In this document: piece after piece, positions 10,223 to 18,971 of the stretch
How the letters are laid out: each line of letters opens with the position of its first letter
Position numbering within the stretch: the stretch's first letter is position 1
Source of the DNA: Rhizobium tumorigenes
Lineage (GTDB): Bacteria; Pseudomonadota; Alphaproteobacteria; Rhizobiales; Rhizobiaceae
Length of the DNA stretch: 64,000 nt
Assembly (NCBI RefSeq): GCF_003240565.2
Contig: NZ_CP117255.1
Span: 1,240,001-1,304,000 of the forward strand
Direction of reading: 5' to 3'
The notes under the pieces: generated by a model
What the model saw: the letters and a program-made list of their open reading frames with translations, nothing else
The model's database searches: none
What the model was told of the DNA's origin: nothing
Program-made: the position numbers and the translations under genes

Positions 10223-11656
10223 ATGCCTATCGATATCCTGATGCCCGCCCTCTCTCCGACGATGGAAGAAGGCACACTCTCCAAATGGCTGAAGAAGGAA
10301 GGTGACAAGGTCACTTCCGGCGACGTCATTGCCGAAATAGAGACCGACAAGGCGACGATGGAAGTCGAAGCCGTCGACGAAGGCACGATTGGCAAGCTCC
10401 TGGTCGCCGAAGGCACCCAGGGCGTCAAGGTCAATGCCAAGATCGCGATCCTGCTGGCCGAAGGCGAAAGCGCCGACGCCATGAACGCCGGTCCGGACGC
10501 CGAAAAGGCTGCCGCCCCCAAGGCCGATGCCGATACGCCGGCTGCGGCCAGCAACGACGCTGGCGGCAAGGCGCGCCAATCTGCCGACGAGCCGACAGCC
10601 CGCGCCGACAGCAAGGTACCGGCCCAGCCGAAGGCCCACATCGCTGCCGATCCGGACATCCCGGCCGGCACCGAAATGGTCTCGACGACCGTGCGCGACG
10701 CACTCCGCGACGCCATGGCGGAAGAAATGCGCGCTGACGACAACGTCTTCGTCATGGGCGAGGAAGTGGCCGAGTACCAAGGCGCCTACAAGGTGACGCA
10801 AGGGCTGCTTCAGGAATTCGGCGCCCGCCGCGTGATCGATACCCCGATCACCGAGCACGGCTTTGCCGGTATCGGCGTCGGTGCCGCCATGTCCGGCCTG
10901 AAGCCGATCGTCGAGTTCATGACGTTCAACTTCGCCATGCAGGCCATCGACCAGATCATCAACTCTGCCGCCAAGACGCTCTACATGTCCGGCGGCCAGA
11001 TGGGTGCGCCGATCGTCTTCCGCGGCCCGAATGGCGCTGCGGCCCGCGTTGGCGCCCAGCACAGTCAGGACTACTCGGCCTGGTACAGCCAGATCCCCGG
11101 CCTCAAGGTCGTCATGCCGTACACGGCTGCCGACGCCAAGGGCCTGCTGAAGGCTGCGATCCGCGATCCGAACCCGGTGGTCTTCCTTGAGAACGAAATC
11201 CTCTATGGCCAGCATTTCGATGTGCCGAAGATGGACAACTTCGTGCTGCCTATCGGCAAGGCCCGCATTCATCGCACCGGCAAGGACGTGACGATCGTCT
11301 CGTTCGGCATCGGCATGACCTACGCGGTCAAGGCTGTCGCCGAACTCGAACAGCTCGGCATCGACGTCGAACTGATCGACCTGCGCACGCTGCGTCCGAT
11401 GGACCTGCCGACCGTCATCGAATCGGTGAAGAAGACCGGTCGCCTCGTCACCGTCGAGGAAGGCTATCCGCAGAACTCGGTCGGCACCGAAATCGCCACC
11501 CGCGTCATGCAGCAGGCTTTCGACTACCTCGATGCGCCGATCCTGACGATCGCCGGCAAGGACGTTCCGATGCCCTACGCCGCCAATCTCGAAAAGCTGG
11601 CCCTTCCGAACGTCGGCGAAGTCGTCGATGCGGTGAAAGCCGTCTGCTACAAATAA
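10223..11656 (+). CDS. pdhB: Pyruvate dehydrogenase E1 component, beta subunit with N-terminal lipoyl domain
   Basis: 477 residues. Residues 1-80 are a complete lipoyl domain ([17 protein letters not shown], with the lipoyl Lys43 in ETDKATME). An Ala/Pro/Lys-rich linker (about 85-150) follows, then the E1 beta transketolase-type domain ([14 protein letters not shown] onward, ending with [16 protein letters not shown]). A lipoyl domain on E1 beta is known from rhizobia and some other Alphaproteobacteria; it adds swinging arms to the complex. It follows pdhA by 15 nt. Confidence 0.97.
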   Translation: MPIDILMPALSPTMEEGTLSKWLKKEGDKVTSGDVIAEIETDKATMEVEAVDEGTIGKLLVAEGTQGVKVNAKIAILLAEGESADAMNAGPDAEKAAAPKADADTPAAASNDAGGKARQSADEPTARADSKVPAQPKAHIAADPDIPAGTEMVSTTVRDALRDAMAEEMRADDNVFVMGEEVAEYQGAYKVTQGLLQEFGARRVIDTPITEHGFAGIGVGAAMSGLKPIVEFMTFNFAMQAIDQIINSAAKTLYMSGGQMGAPIVFRGPNGAAARVGAQHSQDYSAWYSQIPGLKVVMPYTAADAKGLLKAAIRDPNPVVFLENEILYGQHFDVPKMDNFVLPIGKARIHRTGKDVTIVSFGIGMTYAVKAVAELEQLGIDVELIDLRTLRPMDLPTVIESVKKTGRLVTVEEGYPQNSVGTEIATRVMQQAFDYLDAPILTIAGKDVPMPYAANLEKLALPNVGEVVDAVKAVCYK

Positions 11657-11671
11657 GGGGAAGGTCTTTCG

Positions 11672-13030
11672 ATGCCTATCAACATCACCATGCCTGCCCT
11701 GTCGCCGACCATGGAAGAGGGTACGCTCTCCAAGTGGCTGGTCAAGGAAGGCGATCAGGTCAAGTCCGGCGACGTGCTGGCCGAGATTGAAACCGACAAG
11801 GCCACCATGGAAGTCGAGGCAATCGACGAGGGCACTGTTGCCAAGCTCGTCGTTGCCGCCGGTACCCAGGGCGTCAAGGTCAACGCGTTGATCGCCGTGC
11901 TTGCCGCCGATGGCGAGGATGTCGGTGCTGCTGCCAGCGGTGCCGGATCCGCCGCTTCGGCTGCAGAACCTGCAGCCAAGCCTGAAGCAGCGCCCGCTGG
12001 CAAGGCAGAGGAACAGGTCAAGGCGGATGCGCCGGCCGTGGCCCCCGCAGCACCTGCCGCGCCAAAAGCAGCGCCGGTCTCTGCCAGTGGGAACAAGACC
12101 TTCTCTTCGCCGCTCGCCCGTCGCCTTGCCAAGGAAGCCGGAATCGATGTGTCGGCAGTGGCCGGCTCCGGCCCGCATGGTCGTGTCGTCAAGAGCGATA
12201 TCGAGGCTGCGGTTGCCGGTGGTGGTGTCAAGGCGGCATCCGCGCCTTCGGCAACCCCTGCATCTGCACCGGCCGCAAGCGCCCCCAAGGGTGCGTCGGA
12301 CGAAGCGGTCATGAAGCTGTTCGAAGCCGGCTCCTACGATCTCGTGCCGCATGACAACATGCGCAAGATCATCGCCAAGCGTCTGGTCGAATCCAAGCAG
12401 ACCATTCCGCATTTCTATGTGACGGTGGATTGCAATCTCGATGCCCTGATGACGTTGCGCGCGCAGCTCAACGATGCCGCACCGCGCAAGGACAGCGCGC
12501 CGGCCTACAAGCTGTCGGTCAACGACATGATCATCAAGGCCATGGCGCTTGCGCTCCGCGATGTGCCGGATGCCAACGTGTCGTGGACCGAGAACGCCAT
12601 GGTCAAGCACAAGCACGTGGACGTGGGCGTCGCCGTCTCCATCCCGGGCGGCCTGATCACGCCGATCATTCGCAAGGCCGAGCTGAAGACGTTGTCTGCC
12701 ATCTCCAACGAGATGAAGGACCTCGGCAAGCGGGCCAAGGAACGCAAGCTGAAGCCGGAAGAGTTCCAGGGCGGCACGACGTCGGTCTCGAACATGGGCA
12801 TGATGGGCGTCAAGGAATTTGCCGCCGTCATCAACCCGCCGCACTCGACCATCCTGGCCGTGGGCGCAGGCGAGCAGCGCGTAATCGTCAAGAAAGGCGA
12901 AATGGCTGTTGCCACCGTGATGAGCGTGACGCTGTCGACCGACCACCGCAGCGTCGACGGTGCCCTTGGGGCGCAGCTGCTGGGCGCCTTCAAGGGCTAC
13001 ATCGAGAACCCGATGGGGATGCTGGTGTGA
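11672..13030 (+). CDS. pdhC: Dihydrolipoamide acetyltransferase (PDH E2)
   Basis: Core of the PDH complex; transfers the acetyl group from lipoate to CoA. The 452 residues comprise one lipoyl domain (1-80, Lys43 in ETDKATME, almost identical to that of PdhB), an Ala/Pro linker, a peripheral-subunit-binding domain (about 144-180, [20 protein letters not shown]), a second linker, and the catalytic domain ending in [16 protein letters not shown] with catalytic His and Asp (about 425 and 429). The stop is only 7 nt before a GC-rich hairpin repeat, which may separate pdhABC expression from the downstream genes. Confidence 0.97.
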   Translation: MPINITMPALSPTMEEGTLSKWLVKEGDQVKSGDVLAEIETDKATMEVEAIDEGTVAKLVVAAGTQGVKVNALIAVLAADGEDVGAAASGAGSAASAAEPAAKPEAAPAGKAEEQVKADAPAVAPAAPAAPKAAPVSASGNKTFSSPLARRLAKEAGIDVSAVAGSGPHGRVVKSDIEAAVAGGGVKAASAPSATPASAPAASAPKGASDEAVMKLFEAGSYDLVPHDNMRKIIAKRLVESKQTIPHFYVTVDCNLDALMTLRAQLNDAAPRKDSAPAYKLSVNDMIIKAMALALRDVPDANVSWTENAMVKHKHVDVGVAVSIPGGLITPIIRKAELKTLSAISNEMKDLGKRAKERKLKPEEFQGGTTSVSNMGMMGVKEFAAVINPPHSTILAVGAGEQRVIVKKGEMAVATVMSVTLSTDHRSVDGALGAQLLGAFKGYIENPMGMLV

Positions 13031-13037
13031 GCGAATT

Positions 13038-13087
13038 CCCTCCCCCTTGCGGGGAGGGTGTCCGCGTCAGCGGACGGGTGGGGGTGG
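13038..13087. repeat. Left GC-rich hairpin repeat flanking the DUF559 gene
   Basis: Two hairpins in tandem: CCCTCCCC (13038-13045) with GGGGAGGG (13051-13058), and GTCCGC (13060-13065) with GCGGAC (13070-13075). They are followed by GGGTGGGGGTGG (13076-13087), whose exact inverted copy is at 13481-13492. It belongs to the class of dispersed palindromic repeats seen in rhizobial intergenic regions. It could also attenuate transcription beyond pdhC, but no T run follows. Confidence 0.8.
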
Positions 13088-13107
13088 TTCCATAGTGGGG
13101 GCTTTGA

Positions 13108-13539
13108 ATGGCATGGAATCGGGACAAGCCAAATTCACCCAGCGCCTCAGCTGCTCGGAATGCTCACAAGCTGCGCAAGCTCATGACCGACGCAGAGCGC
13201 CGTCTTTGGACCGCCCTTCGCCGAGAGATGACGGAATTAAAAGATACACATTTCCGTAGGCAAATGGCTATCGGGCCCTACGTCGCGGATTTTGTATGTC
13301 TCGGACGCCGATTGATAATCGAGGTTGACGGCAAGATTCATGACGATAGGGATCAGCGCTTGCGTGATGCCGTACGTGATACTTATCTACGAGGCGAAGG
13401 CTTTCGCGTGATGCGGTTCTCGAATACGGACGTGATGTTGGACATGCCATTGGTGCTGAGACGAATCGTAGCGGCGATTGCCACCCCCACCCCTAGCCCC
13501 TCCCCGCAAGGGGTAGGGGAACCGGAGGCATTGCCATGA
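13108..13539 (+). CDS. DUF559-domain protein, predicted Vsr-like nuclease
   Basis: 143 residues. The DUF559 core is clear: KLRKLMTDAERRLW, then FRRQMAIGPYVADFVC with D61, then LIIEVDGKIHDD with E72 and D74, then GFRVMRFSNTDVM. The fold is related to very-short-patch-repair endonucleases (PD-(D/E)XK-like), but substrates of this family are not established. The gene is bounded by two inverted GC-rich repeats, and the right repeat encodes the Pro/Ser-rich C-terminus (about residues 126-138). The stop overlaps the next start (ATGA). It interrupts an otherwise metabolic operon, which suggests acquisition as a unit. Confidence 0.85.
   Translation: MAWNRDKPNSPSASAARNAHKLRKLMTDAERRLWTALRREMTELKDTHFRRQMAIGPYVADFVCLGRRLIIEVDGKIHDDRDQRLRDAVRDTYLRGEGFRVMRFSNTDVMLDMPLVLRRIVAAIATPTPSPSPQGVGEPEALP
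13481..13520. repeat. Right GC-rich repeat, inverted relative to the left copy
   Basis: CCACCCCCACCC (13481-13492) is the exact reverse complement of 13076-13087. The following CCCCTCCCC (13497-13505), GCAA loop, and GGGGTAGGGG (13510-13519) mirrors the left CCCCTTGCGGGGAGGG hairpin. Unlike the left copy it lacks the second GTCCGC hairpin. It lies inside the end of the DUF559 coding sequence, and the ribosome site of the next gene (GGAGG, 13524-13528) begins just after it. Confidence 0.8.
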
Positions 13540-14174
13540 AAACTGTTCTTTGCTACGGCGACTCCCTGACCTGGGGCTACGATGCAGACACGCTCGGTCG
13601 GCATGAATTCGAAAACCGCTGGCCGAGCGTGCTGCAGGAAGCACTCGGCGGCAAGGTTCGCGTCATTGCGGAAGGTCTGAATGGCCGCACCACGGCCTTC
13701 GACGATCATCTGGCCGACGGCGATCGCAATGGAGCGCGGATCCTGCCGACCATCCTCGAGACGCATGCGCCGGTCGATCTCGTCGTCATCCTGCTCGGTT
13801 CCAACGACATGAAGCCAGTGCTGTCGGGGTCCGCCTTTGCCGCCTGCCAGGGAATGGCGCGGCTCGTGGGCCTGATCCGACACCACGACTGGGCGTTTGA
13901 CTACGACGCCCCGGAAATTTTAATCGTCGCGCCGCCGATCATCTGTGACACGGCGAATGCGCCATTCGCTGCAATGTTTGCCGGTGGCGTGGAAGAATCG
14001 CCGAAGCTGGCGACGATCTACCGCGACCTGGCGGACGAGATGGGCTGCGGCTTCTTCGACGGTGCCTCGGTTGCGGTCACCACACCGCTCGACGGTGTTC
14101 ATCTCGACGTTGAAAATACCCGGGCACTCGGGCGCGGCCTTGAGCCGATGGTGCGGATGATGCTCGGGCTTTGA
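13536..14174 (+). CDS. SGNH/GDSL-family hydrolase (arylesterase-like)
   Basis: 212 residues with all SGNH blocks: block I YGDSLTWGYD with Ser10, block II Gly in GLNGRTT, block III GSNDMK (about 88-93) with Asn, and block V DGVHLD (about 186-191) with catalytic Asp and His. There is no signal peptide, so it is probably cytoplasmic. The short-chain esterase/acyltransferase group with GDSLTWG includes arylesterases; the natural substrate here is unknown. Its ATG overlaps the DUF559 stop. It sits between pdhC and lpd. Confidence 0.87.
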   Translation: MKTVLCYGDSLTWGYDADTLGRHEFENRWPSVLQEALGGKVRVIAEGLNGRTTAFDDHLADGDRNGARILPTILETHAPVDLVVILLGSNDMKPVLSGSAFAACQGMARLVGLIRHHDWAFDYDAPEILIVAPPIICDTANAPFAAMFAGGVEESPKLATIYRDLADEMGCGFFDGASVAVTTPLDGVHLDVENTRALGRGLEPMVRMMLGL

Positions 14175-14243
14175 TTGATCTCTCGGCTGGCCCTGGTGTT
14201 CGTGAGGCCGGCAACGACAAGAAACGACAAGACAGGAATTAAA

Positions 14244-15692
14244 ATGGCAGACAACTACGACGTCATTATCATCGGCTCCGGTCCCGGCGGTTACGTGGCG
14301 GCGATACGCGCGGCCCAGCTTGGCCTCAAGACGGCGATCGTCGAGCGCGAGCATCTCGGCGGCATCTGCCTGAACTGGGGCTGTATCCCGACCAAGGCGC
14401 TGCTGCGCTCGGCCGAGGTGATGGACCACGCCAACCATTTCAAGGATTACGGCCTTGTGCTCGAAGGTACCGTCAAGCCAGACGTGACCGCTGTCGTCGC
14501 CCGCTCGCGCGGCGTTTCTGCGCGGCTGACCGGCGGCGTCGCCTTCCTGATGAAGAAGAACAATATCGACGTTATCTGGGGTGAAGCGAAAATCACCAAG
14601 CCGGGCGAGATCGTCGTCGCCAAGTCGAAGAAGCCTGCCGTTCAGCCGCAGAACCCGCTGCCGAAGAACATAAAGAGCGAAGACGGCACCTATAACGCCA
14701 AGCACATCATCGTCGCCACCGGCGCCCGTCCGCGTGCGTTGCCTGGCATCGAGCCGGATGGCAAGCTGATCTGGACCTATTTCGAGGCAATGAAGCCCCA
14801 GGCTCTGCCGAAGACGCTTCTCGTTATGGGTTCCGGCGCCATCGGCATCGAGTTCGCCAGCTTCTACCGCTCCATGGGCGTAGACGTCACCGTCGTCGAG
14901 GTCATGTCGTCGATCATGCCGGTCGAAGATGTCGAGATCTCCGCCATTGCCAAGAAGCAGCTCGAGAAGCGCGGCCTCAAGTTCATCCTTGACGCCAAGG
15001 TCACCAAGGTCGAAAAATCGGCCGACAGCATCACCGCCACCATCGAGACCAAGGATGGCAAGAGCCAGCAGATCACTGCCGACCGGATGATTTCGGCAGT
15101 CGGCGTCGTCGGCAATATCGACAATCTCGGCCTCGAAGCGCTCGGCGTGAAGACCGATCGCGGCTGCGTTGTCATCGACGGCTACGGCAAGACAAACGTC
15201 CCAGGCATCTATGCGATCGGCGATGTCGCGGGTGCTCCGATGCTTGCCCATAAGGCCGAGCATGAAGGCGTCGTCTGCGTCGAAAAGATCGCCGGCCTGC
15301 CGAACGTGCATGCCACCGACAAGAGCAAGGTTCCCGGCTGCACCTATTGCAATCCGCAGGTAGCCTCTGTCGGCCTTACCGAAGTTAAGGCCAAGGAACT
15401 CGGCCGCGACATTCGCGTCGGCCGCTTTCCTTTCGCTGCCAACGGCAAGGCCATTGCGCTCGGCGAAGACCAAGGGCTATGCAAGGTCATCTTCGACAAC
15501 AAGACGGGCGAATTGCTTGGCGCGCACATGGTCGGCACCGAGGTCACCGAACTGATCCAGGGCTTTGTCATCGCGATGAACCTGGAGACGACGGAAGAAG
15601 AGCTGATGCACACCATCTTCCCGCATCCGACCGTGTCGGAGACGATGAAGGAAGCATCGCTGGACGCCTACGGTCGCGCGCTGAACGCTTGA
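14244..15692 (+). CDS. lpd: Dihydrolipoamide dehydrogenase (E3)
   Basis: Re-oxidises dihydrolipoyl groups of the PDH complex with FAD and NAD+. The 482 residues have the N-terminal FAD motif IIIGSGPGGYVAAIRAAQ, the redox disulfide Cys42/Cys47 in GGICLNWGCIPTK, the NAD motif VMGSGAIGIEFASFY, and the catalytic His-Glu pair in FPHPTVSETMKEA near the C-terminus. The ATG at 14244 (AGGAA site) is used rather than an in-frame ATT-led extension, because the flavin motif then begins at residue 6 as expected. A Lys/Pro-rich insertion near residues 128-150 is exposed between strands. Confidence 0.96.
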   Translation: MADNYDVIIIGSGPGGYVAAIRAAQLGLKTAIVEREHLGGICLNWGCIPTKALLRSAEVMDHANHFKDYGLVLEGTVKPDVTAVVARSRGVSARLTGGVAFLMKKNNIDVIWGEAKITKPGEIVVAKSKKPAVQPQNPLPKNIKSEDGTYNAKHIIVATGARPRALPGIEPDGKLIWTYFEAMKPQALPKTLLVMGSGAIGIEFASFYRSMGVDVTVVEVMSSIMPVEDVEISAIAKKQLEKRGLKFILDAKVTKVEKSADSITATIETKDGKSQQITADRMISAVGVVGNIDNLGLEALGVKTDRGCVVIDGYGKTNVPGIYAIGDVAGAPMLAHKAEHEGVVCVEKIAGLPNVHATDKSKVPGCTYCNPQVASVGLTEVKAKELGRDIRVGRFPFAANGKAIALGEDQGLCKVIFDNKTGELLGAHMVGTEVTELIQGFVIAMNLETTEEELMHTIFPHPTVSETMKEASLDAYGRALNA

Positions 15693-15744
15693 TAGACCGC
15701 TGAGCCGCGCTCTATTGGAGCGGATCAATGCAAAGGAGATTATC

Positions 15745-16005
15745 ATGGAACTTCTATCGCAGCCTTGGGTCGTATTCCTGCTGATCGGCCTCGTCGCCGG
15801 CTTTCTCGCCAGTCTGGTTGTCGGCGGCGGCGGTCTCCTCAGCTGCCTGCTGAGCGGCGTCATCGGTGCATTCGTCGGTGGGTTTCTGTTTCACGCGCTG
15901 GGCATCTCGCTCGGCATCCAAAATCTGCTGGTCGTGCAGATCATTCATGCGACCGTCGGCGCCATCATTGTGGTGTTGCTGGCGCGAGCGATAGCCTGGG
16001 GCTAA
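15745..16005 (+). CDS. Small GlsB/YeaQ/YmgE-like membrane protein
   Basis: 86 residues, almost wholly hydrophobic with Gly-rich helices (LIGLVAGFLASLVVGGG, VIGAFVGGFLFHALG, ATVGAIIVVLLARAIAWG), the pattern of transglycosylase-associated (GlsB/YeaQ) proteins of unknown function, often stress-induced. The AAAGGAG site 6 nt before the ATG at 15745 decides the start. It is followed after 9 nt by a second member of the family. Confidence 0.78.
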   Translation: MELLSQPWVVFLLIGLVAGFLASLVVGGGGLLSCLLSGVIGAFVGGFLFHALGISLGIQNLLVVQIIHATVGAIIVVLLARAIAWG

Positions 16006-16014
16006 GGGCAAATC

Positions 16015-16260
16015 ATGGGCGTAGGTTGGATTGGCGCTATCATCATCGGCGGACTTGCCGGCTGGCTGGCCGGCAAGCTGATGGAGGCGCGTTATGGCAT
16101 CCTCTTGAATATCGTGCTCGGCATTGTCGGATCGGTTGTGGCGAACGCCATCCTGACCCAGTTCCACATCGCCGTGGCGGACACGCGCATGGGCTTTTTC
16201 ATCACCGGTTTCCTCGGTGCCTGCATACTGATATTTCTCGCCCGGCTCGTCCAGCGATAG
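16015..16260 (+). CDS. GlsB/YeaQ/YmgE-family stress-associated membrane protein
   Basis: 81 residues with the family's typical opening [20 protein letters not shown] and the central [20 protein letters not shown], ending in a third hydrophobic helix and RLVQR. Three membrane helices are predicted by eye. Closer to the family consensus than its upstream neighbour and similar to the third copy at 36761-37015. The biochemical role is unknown; it lies between lpd and lipA. Confidence 0.85.
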   Translation: MGVGWIGAIIIGGLAGWLAGKLMEARYGILLNIVLGIVGSVVANAILTQFHIAVADTRMGFFITGFLGACILIFLARLVQR

Positions 16261-16291
16261 CTTTGTCGCTCTAGGCGGCAGAAAGAACGTT

Positions 16292-17263
16292 ATGGTCACG
16301 ATTCTCGACACCATCAATCCATCTGCCTTGCGCATCCGTCACCCGGAAAAGGCCCACAAGCCCGATACCGAAGTGCTGCGCAAGCCGGACTGGATCCGCG
16401 TCAAGGCCCCGACCTCGAGGGGCTACGCGGAAACGCGCGCCATCGTCAAGGAACACAAGCTGGTCACCGTCTGCGAAGAAGCAGGCTGCCCGAACATCGG
16501 CGAGTGCTGGGACAAGAAGCACGCGACCTTCATGATCATGGGCGAGATCTGCACCCGCGCCTGCGCCTTCTGCAACGTCTCGACCGGCAAGCCAAATGCC
16601 CTCGACATGGCCGAGCCTGAAAATGTCGCCAAGGCCGTCAAGGAAATGGGCCTCAGCCATGTCGTCATCACCTCCGTCGACCGCGACGACCTCGCGGATG
16701 GCGGCGCCGAGCATTTCGAGAAGGTGATCTGGGCGATCCGCGCCTCGTCTCCGCTGACCACCATCGAGATCCTGACGCCTGACTTTTTGAAGAAGCCCGG
16801 TGCGCTCGAGCGCGTCGTCGCCGCCAAGCCTGACGTCTTCAACCACAATATGGAAACGGTGCCCGGCAACTACCTGACGGTGCGCCCAGGTGCGCGCTAT
16901 TTCCACTCTATCCGCCTGCTACAGCGCGTGAAGGAACTCGACCCGACGATGTTCACAAAGTCCGGTATCATGGTCGGCCTCGGCGAAGAGCGCAACGAAG
17001 TGCTGCAGCTGATGGACGACCTGCGCACCGCCGATGTCGACTTCCTGACCATCGGCCAATATCTGCAGCCGACCCGCAAGCACCATGCCGTGATGAGCTT
17101 CGTCACGCCGGACGAGTTCAAGTCCTATGAGACAGTTGCCTACACCAAGGGCTTCCTGATGGTGGCGTCCAGCCCCTTGACGCGGTCCTCCCATCACGCC
17201 GGCGATGATTTCGCGCGGCTTCGTGCGGCACGCGAGCGAAAGGTGCTGATGGCGGCCGAGTAG
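16292..17263 (+). CDS. lipA: Lipoyl synthase
   Basis: Radical-SAM enzyme that inserts two sulfurs into octanoyl-lysine to form lipoyl groups. The 323 residues carry both Fe-S ligand sets: auxiliary cluster Cys61, Cys66, Cys72 ([12 protein letters not shown]) and radical-SAM Cys87, Cys91, Cys94 (CTRACAFC). The C-terminal [13 protein letters not shown] contains the conserved RSSxxA Ser. Its products are the lipoyl domains of PdhB and PdhC encoded just upstream, so enzyme and cofactor maturation are grouped. Confidence 0.97.
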   Translation: MVTILDTINPSALRIRHPEKAHKPDTEVLRKPDWIRVKAPTSRGYAETRAIVKEHKLVTVCEEAGCPNIGECWDKKHATFMIMGEICTRACAFCNVSTGKPNALDMAEPENVAKAVKEMGLSHVVITSVDRDDLADGGAEHFEKVIWAIRASSPLTTIEILTPDFLKKPGALERVVAAKPDVFNHNMETVPGNYLTVRPGARYFHSIRLLQRVKELDPTMFTKSGIMVGLGEERNEVLQLMDDLRTADVDFLTIGQYLQPTRKHHAVMSFVTPDEFKSYETVAYTKGFLMVASSPLTRSSHHAGDDFARLRAARERKVLMAAE

Positions 17264-17430
17264 GCGGCATTACAGGAGTGAGGCTGTTCTGTCCGACCAA
17301 CTGTTGTTTGGAATGGTGATCTCCCGCTGTCATCCGCCGGTCATCGAAGCGGTTTAGGGCGTCGTCCGCGAATAACAGCCCCGGTCTCTGAGGTTCGATG
17401 AGGGCAGGGCAATCAACGCGGAGGCAGGCG

Positions 17431-18024
17431 ATGACTGCATTAACGAAGCCCGAGGCCCCGAACTACCTGACTGATATCGCAGATGTGGCCGAGCGCATTG
17501 GGAAAGCCAGTCGCATCATGGTGATCGGTTGCTCCGGCGGCGGCAAATCGACCTTGTCGCAATATCTGGCCGCACGCTTCGGCCTCACCTATGTCTCGAT
17601 CGATCGTGATATTCTCTGGCTCCCTGGCTGGGCTCAGCGCGACAGGCAGGAACAGCGGCGGCTGATGGCCGAAAAGGCGCAGGAAGAAAGATGGGTCTTC
17701 GACGGCACCGGTCCGTCCACATTCGATATCCGCCTTCCACGCACCGATCTCGTCATCTGGGTGCGCATGCCTCGCCTACTGTGTATTTGGGGTGTGACGC
17801 AACGCTGGCTCCGCTGGATCGGCCGGACGCGACCCGAGATGGCACCTGGTTGCCCCGAGAAGATCGATTGGGAGTTCCTGCGCTATGTCTGGACGTTCGA
17901 TGATCGCTTTGCGCCCCAGGTCGTTGCTTCACTCGTCAAGAACGGCCCCGATGTTCCCGTTTTCCAACTAAATTCGCGCCGCCAGATGCGCAGGCTTCTT
18001 GATCTTCTGGGCCCGCCCGCTTAA
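17431..18024 (+). CDS. P-loop NTPase, adenylate-kinase-like (FlaR-type)
   Basis: 197 residues with Walker A GCSGGGKST at 33-41, then YVSIDRDILWLPGW and a strand-like WVFDGTGPSTFDIRL. The pattern resembles small kinases annotated as DNA-topology-modulation or FlaR-like proteins; the substrate is unknown. The ATG at 17431 is preferred over one at 17398 because a GGAGG sits 6 nt upstream of it. It follows lipA after 167 bp and is 9 nt from the next gene. Confidence 0.72.
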   Translation: MTALTKPEAPNYLTDIADVAERIGKASRIMVIGCSGGGKSTLSQYLAARFGLTYVSIDRDILWLPGWAQRDRQEQRRLMAEKAQEERWVFDGTGPSTFDIRLPRTDLVIWVRMPRLLCIWGVTQRWLRWIGRTRPEMAPGCPEKIDWEFLRYVWTFDDRFAPQVVASLVKNGPDVPVFQLNSRRQMRRLLDLLGPPA

Positions 18025-18033
18025 TTGCGGCTC

Positions 18034-18480
18034 ATGCCAAAATTCGAAACCCATCGTCCGGTTCCCCACACGCCCGATCAGATGTTCGACCTCGTCGCCG
18101 ATGTCGTGCGCTATCCGGAATTCCTGCCGCTCTGCAACGGCCTCGTGGTGCGCAGCCGCAAGGAGCGCGATGGCAAGACCTTGCTGGTTGCCGACATGAC
18201 GGTGGGCTACAAGGCCATCCGCGAAACCTTTACAACGCAGGTGCTGCTGAACAGGGCGGAGCACGCCATCGACGTGCAGTACATCGACGGCCCGTTCAAA
18301 TATCTCGACAACCGCTGGCGCTTCCAGCCGACCGCCGACGGCGGTTGCACAATCGATTTTTTCATCGACTACGAATTCAAGAGCCGCATCCTCGGTGCGC
18401 TGATGGGGTCGATGTTTGACCGCGCCTTCCGCATGTTCACGGAAGCCTTCGAGACCCGGGCCGGCAAGATCTACGCCTGA
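18034..18480 (+). CDS. COQ10/RatA-family START-like protein
   Basis: 148 residues of the polyketide-cyclase/START fold: MPKFETHRPVPHTPDQMFDL, VVRYPEFLPLC, DGPFKYLDNRWRF and FIDYEFKSRILG. The mitochondrial relative COQ10 binds ubiquinone and supports respiration. E. coli RatA was described as a ribosome-association toxin, but the ubiquinone role is the safer guess in an alphaproteobacterium. A TTG at 18025 is an alternative start. The last 10 bp overlap cinA on the other strand. Confidence 0.85.
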   Translation: MPKFETHRPVPHTPDQMFDLVADVVRYPEFLPLCNGLVVRSRKERDGKTLLVADMTVGYKAIRETFTTQVLLNRAEHAIDVQYIDGPFKYLDNRWRFQPTADGGCTIDFFIDYEFKSRILGALMGSMFDRAFRMFTEAFETRAGKIYA

Positions 18481-18971
18481 GCCAGGTCCAGCAGCATCTC
18501 CAGCGCAGTCGCCACCGTTCCAAGCCGTACGGCATCACGGCCAAGATCGCCATAACGCATCTCACGATGAACGATCGCGCCGCTGCGGGCACGGGCGGCG
18601 AGGTGAACGAGCCCGACCGGTTTTTCGGCAGAACCGCCTCCCGGACCGGCAATACCGGTGACAGCAACGGCAAGCGCCGCATTTGACCGGAAGAGGGCAC
18701 CCTGAACCATCTGCAGCGCGGTCTCTGCAGATACCGCGCCATAGGCCACAAGCGTCGCTTCCTGCACCCCTAGCATCTCCATCTTCGCAGTGTTGGTATA
18801 AGTGACGAAGCCGCGGTCTACCACTGCAGACGACCCGGCGACATCGGTGAGCGAGCCGGCAATCAGGCCGCCCGTACAGGATTCCGCCGTGGCCACCATC
18901 AAGCCGCGCGACTTGCAAAGCGTGACAAGCCGGGCCGCGAGCGTCGCGATCGGATCCGTAAAGGTGTTCAT
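18471..18971 (-). CDS. CinA C-terminal-type nicotinamide-nucleotide amidase
   Basis: 166 residues equal to the CinA_C/PncC domain alone: [20 protein letters not shown] with the catalytic Ser near residue 31, and [20 protein letters not shown]. The family deamidates NMN in pyridine-nucleotide salvage. The N-terminal MoCF domain of full CinA is absent, as is usual in proteobacterial stand-alone PncC. Its ATG overlaps the ispDF stop by 4 nt, so it is translated from the same message. Confidence 0.9.
   Translation of the reverse strand: MNTFTDPIATLAARLVTLCKSRGLMVATAESCTGGLIAGSLTDVAGSSAVVDRGFVTYTNTAKMEMLGVQEATLVAYGAVSAETALQMVQGALFRSNAALAVAVTGIAGPGGGSAEKPVGLVHLAARARSGAIVHREMRYGDLGRDAVRLGTVATALEMLLDLAQA

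Noticed and set aside
10028..12946. Very long open frame (about 970 codons) on the minus strand opposite pdhB-pdhC
   Set aside because: It is a codon-bias shadow of strongly supported plus-strand genes; its translation is His/Asp/Arg-rich with no domain and it spans three real genes.
13038..13520. CRISPR-like or insertion-sequence interpretation of the repeats around the DUF559 gene
   Set aside because: Only two inverted copies, no regular spacers, no transposase and no obvious target-site duplication.
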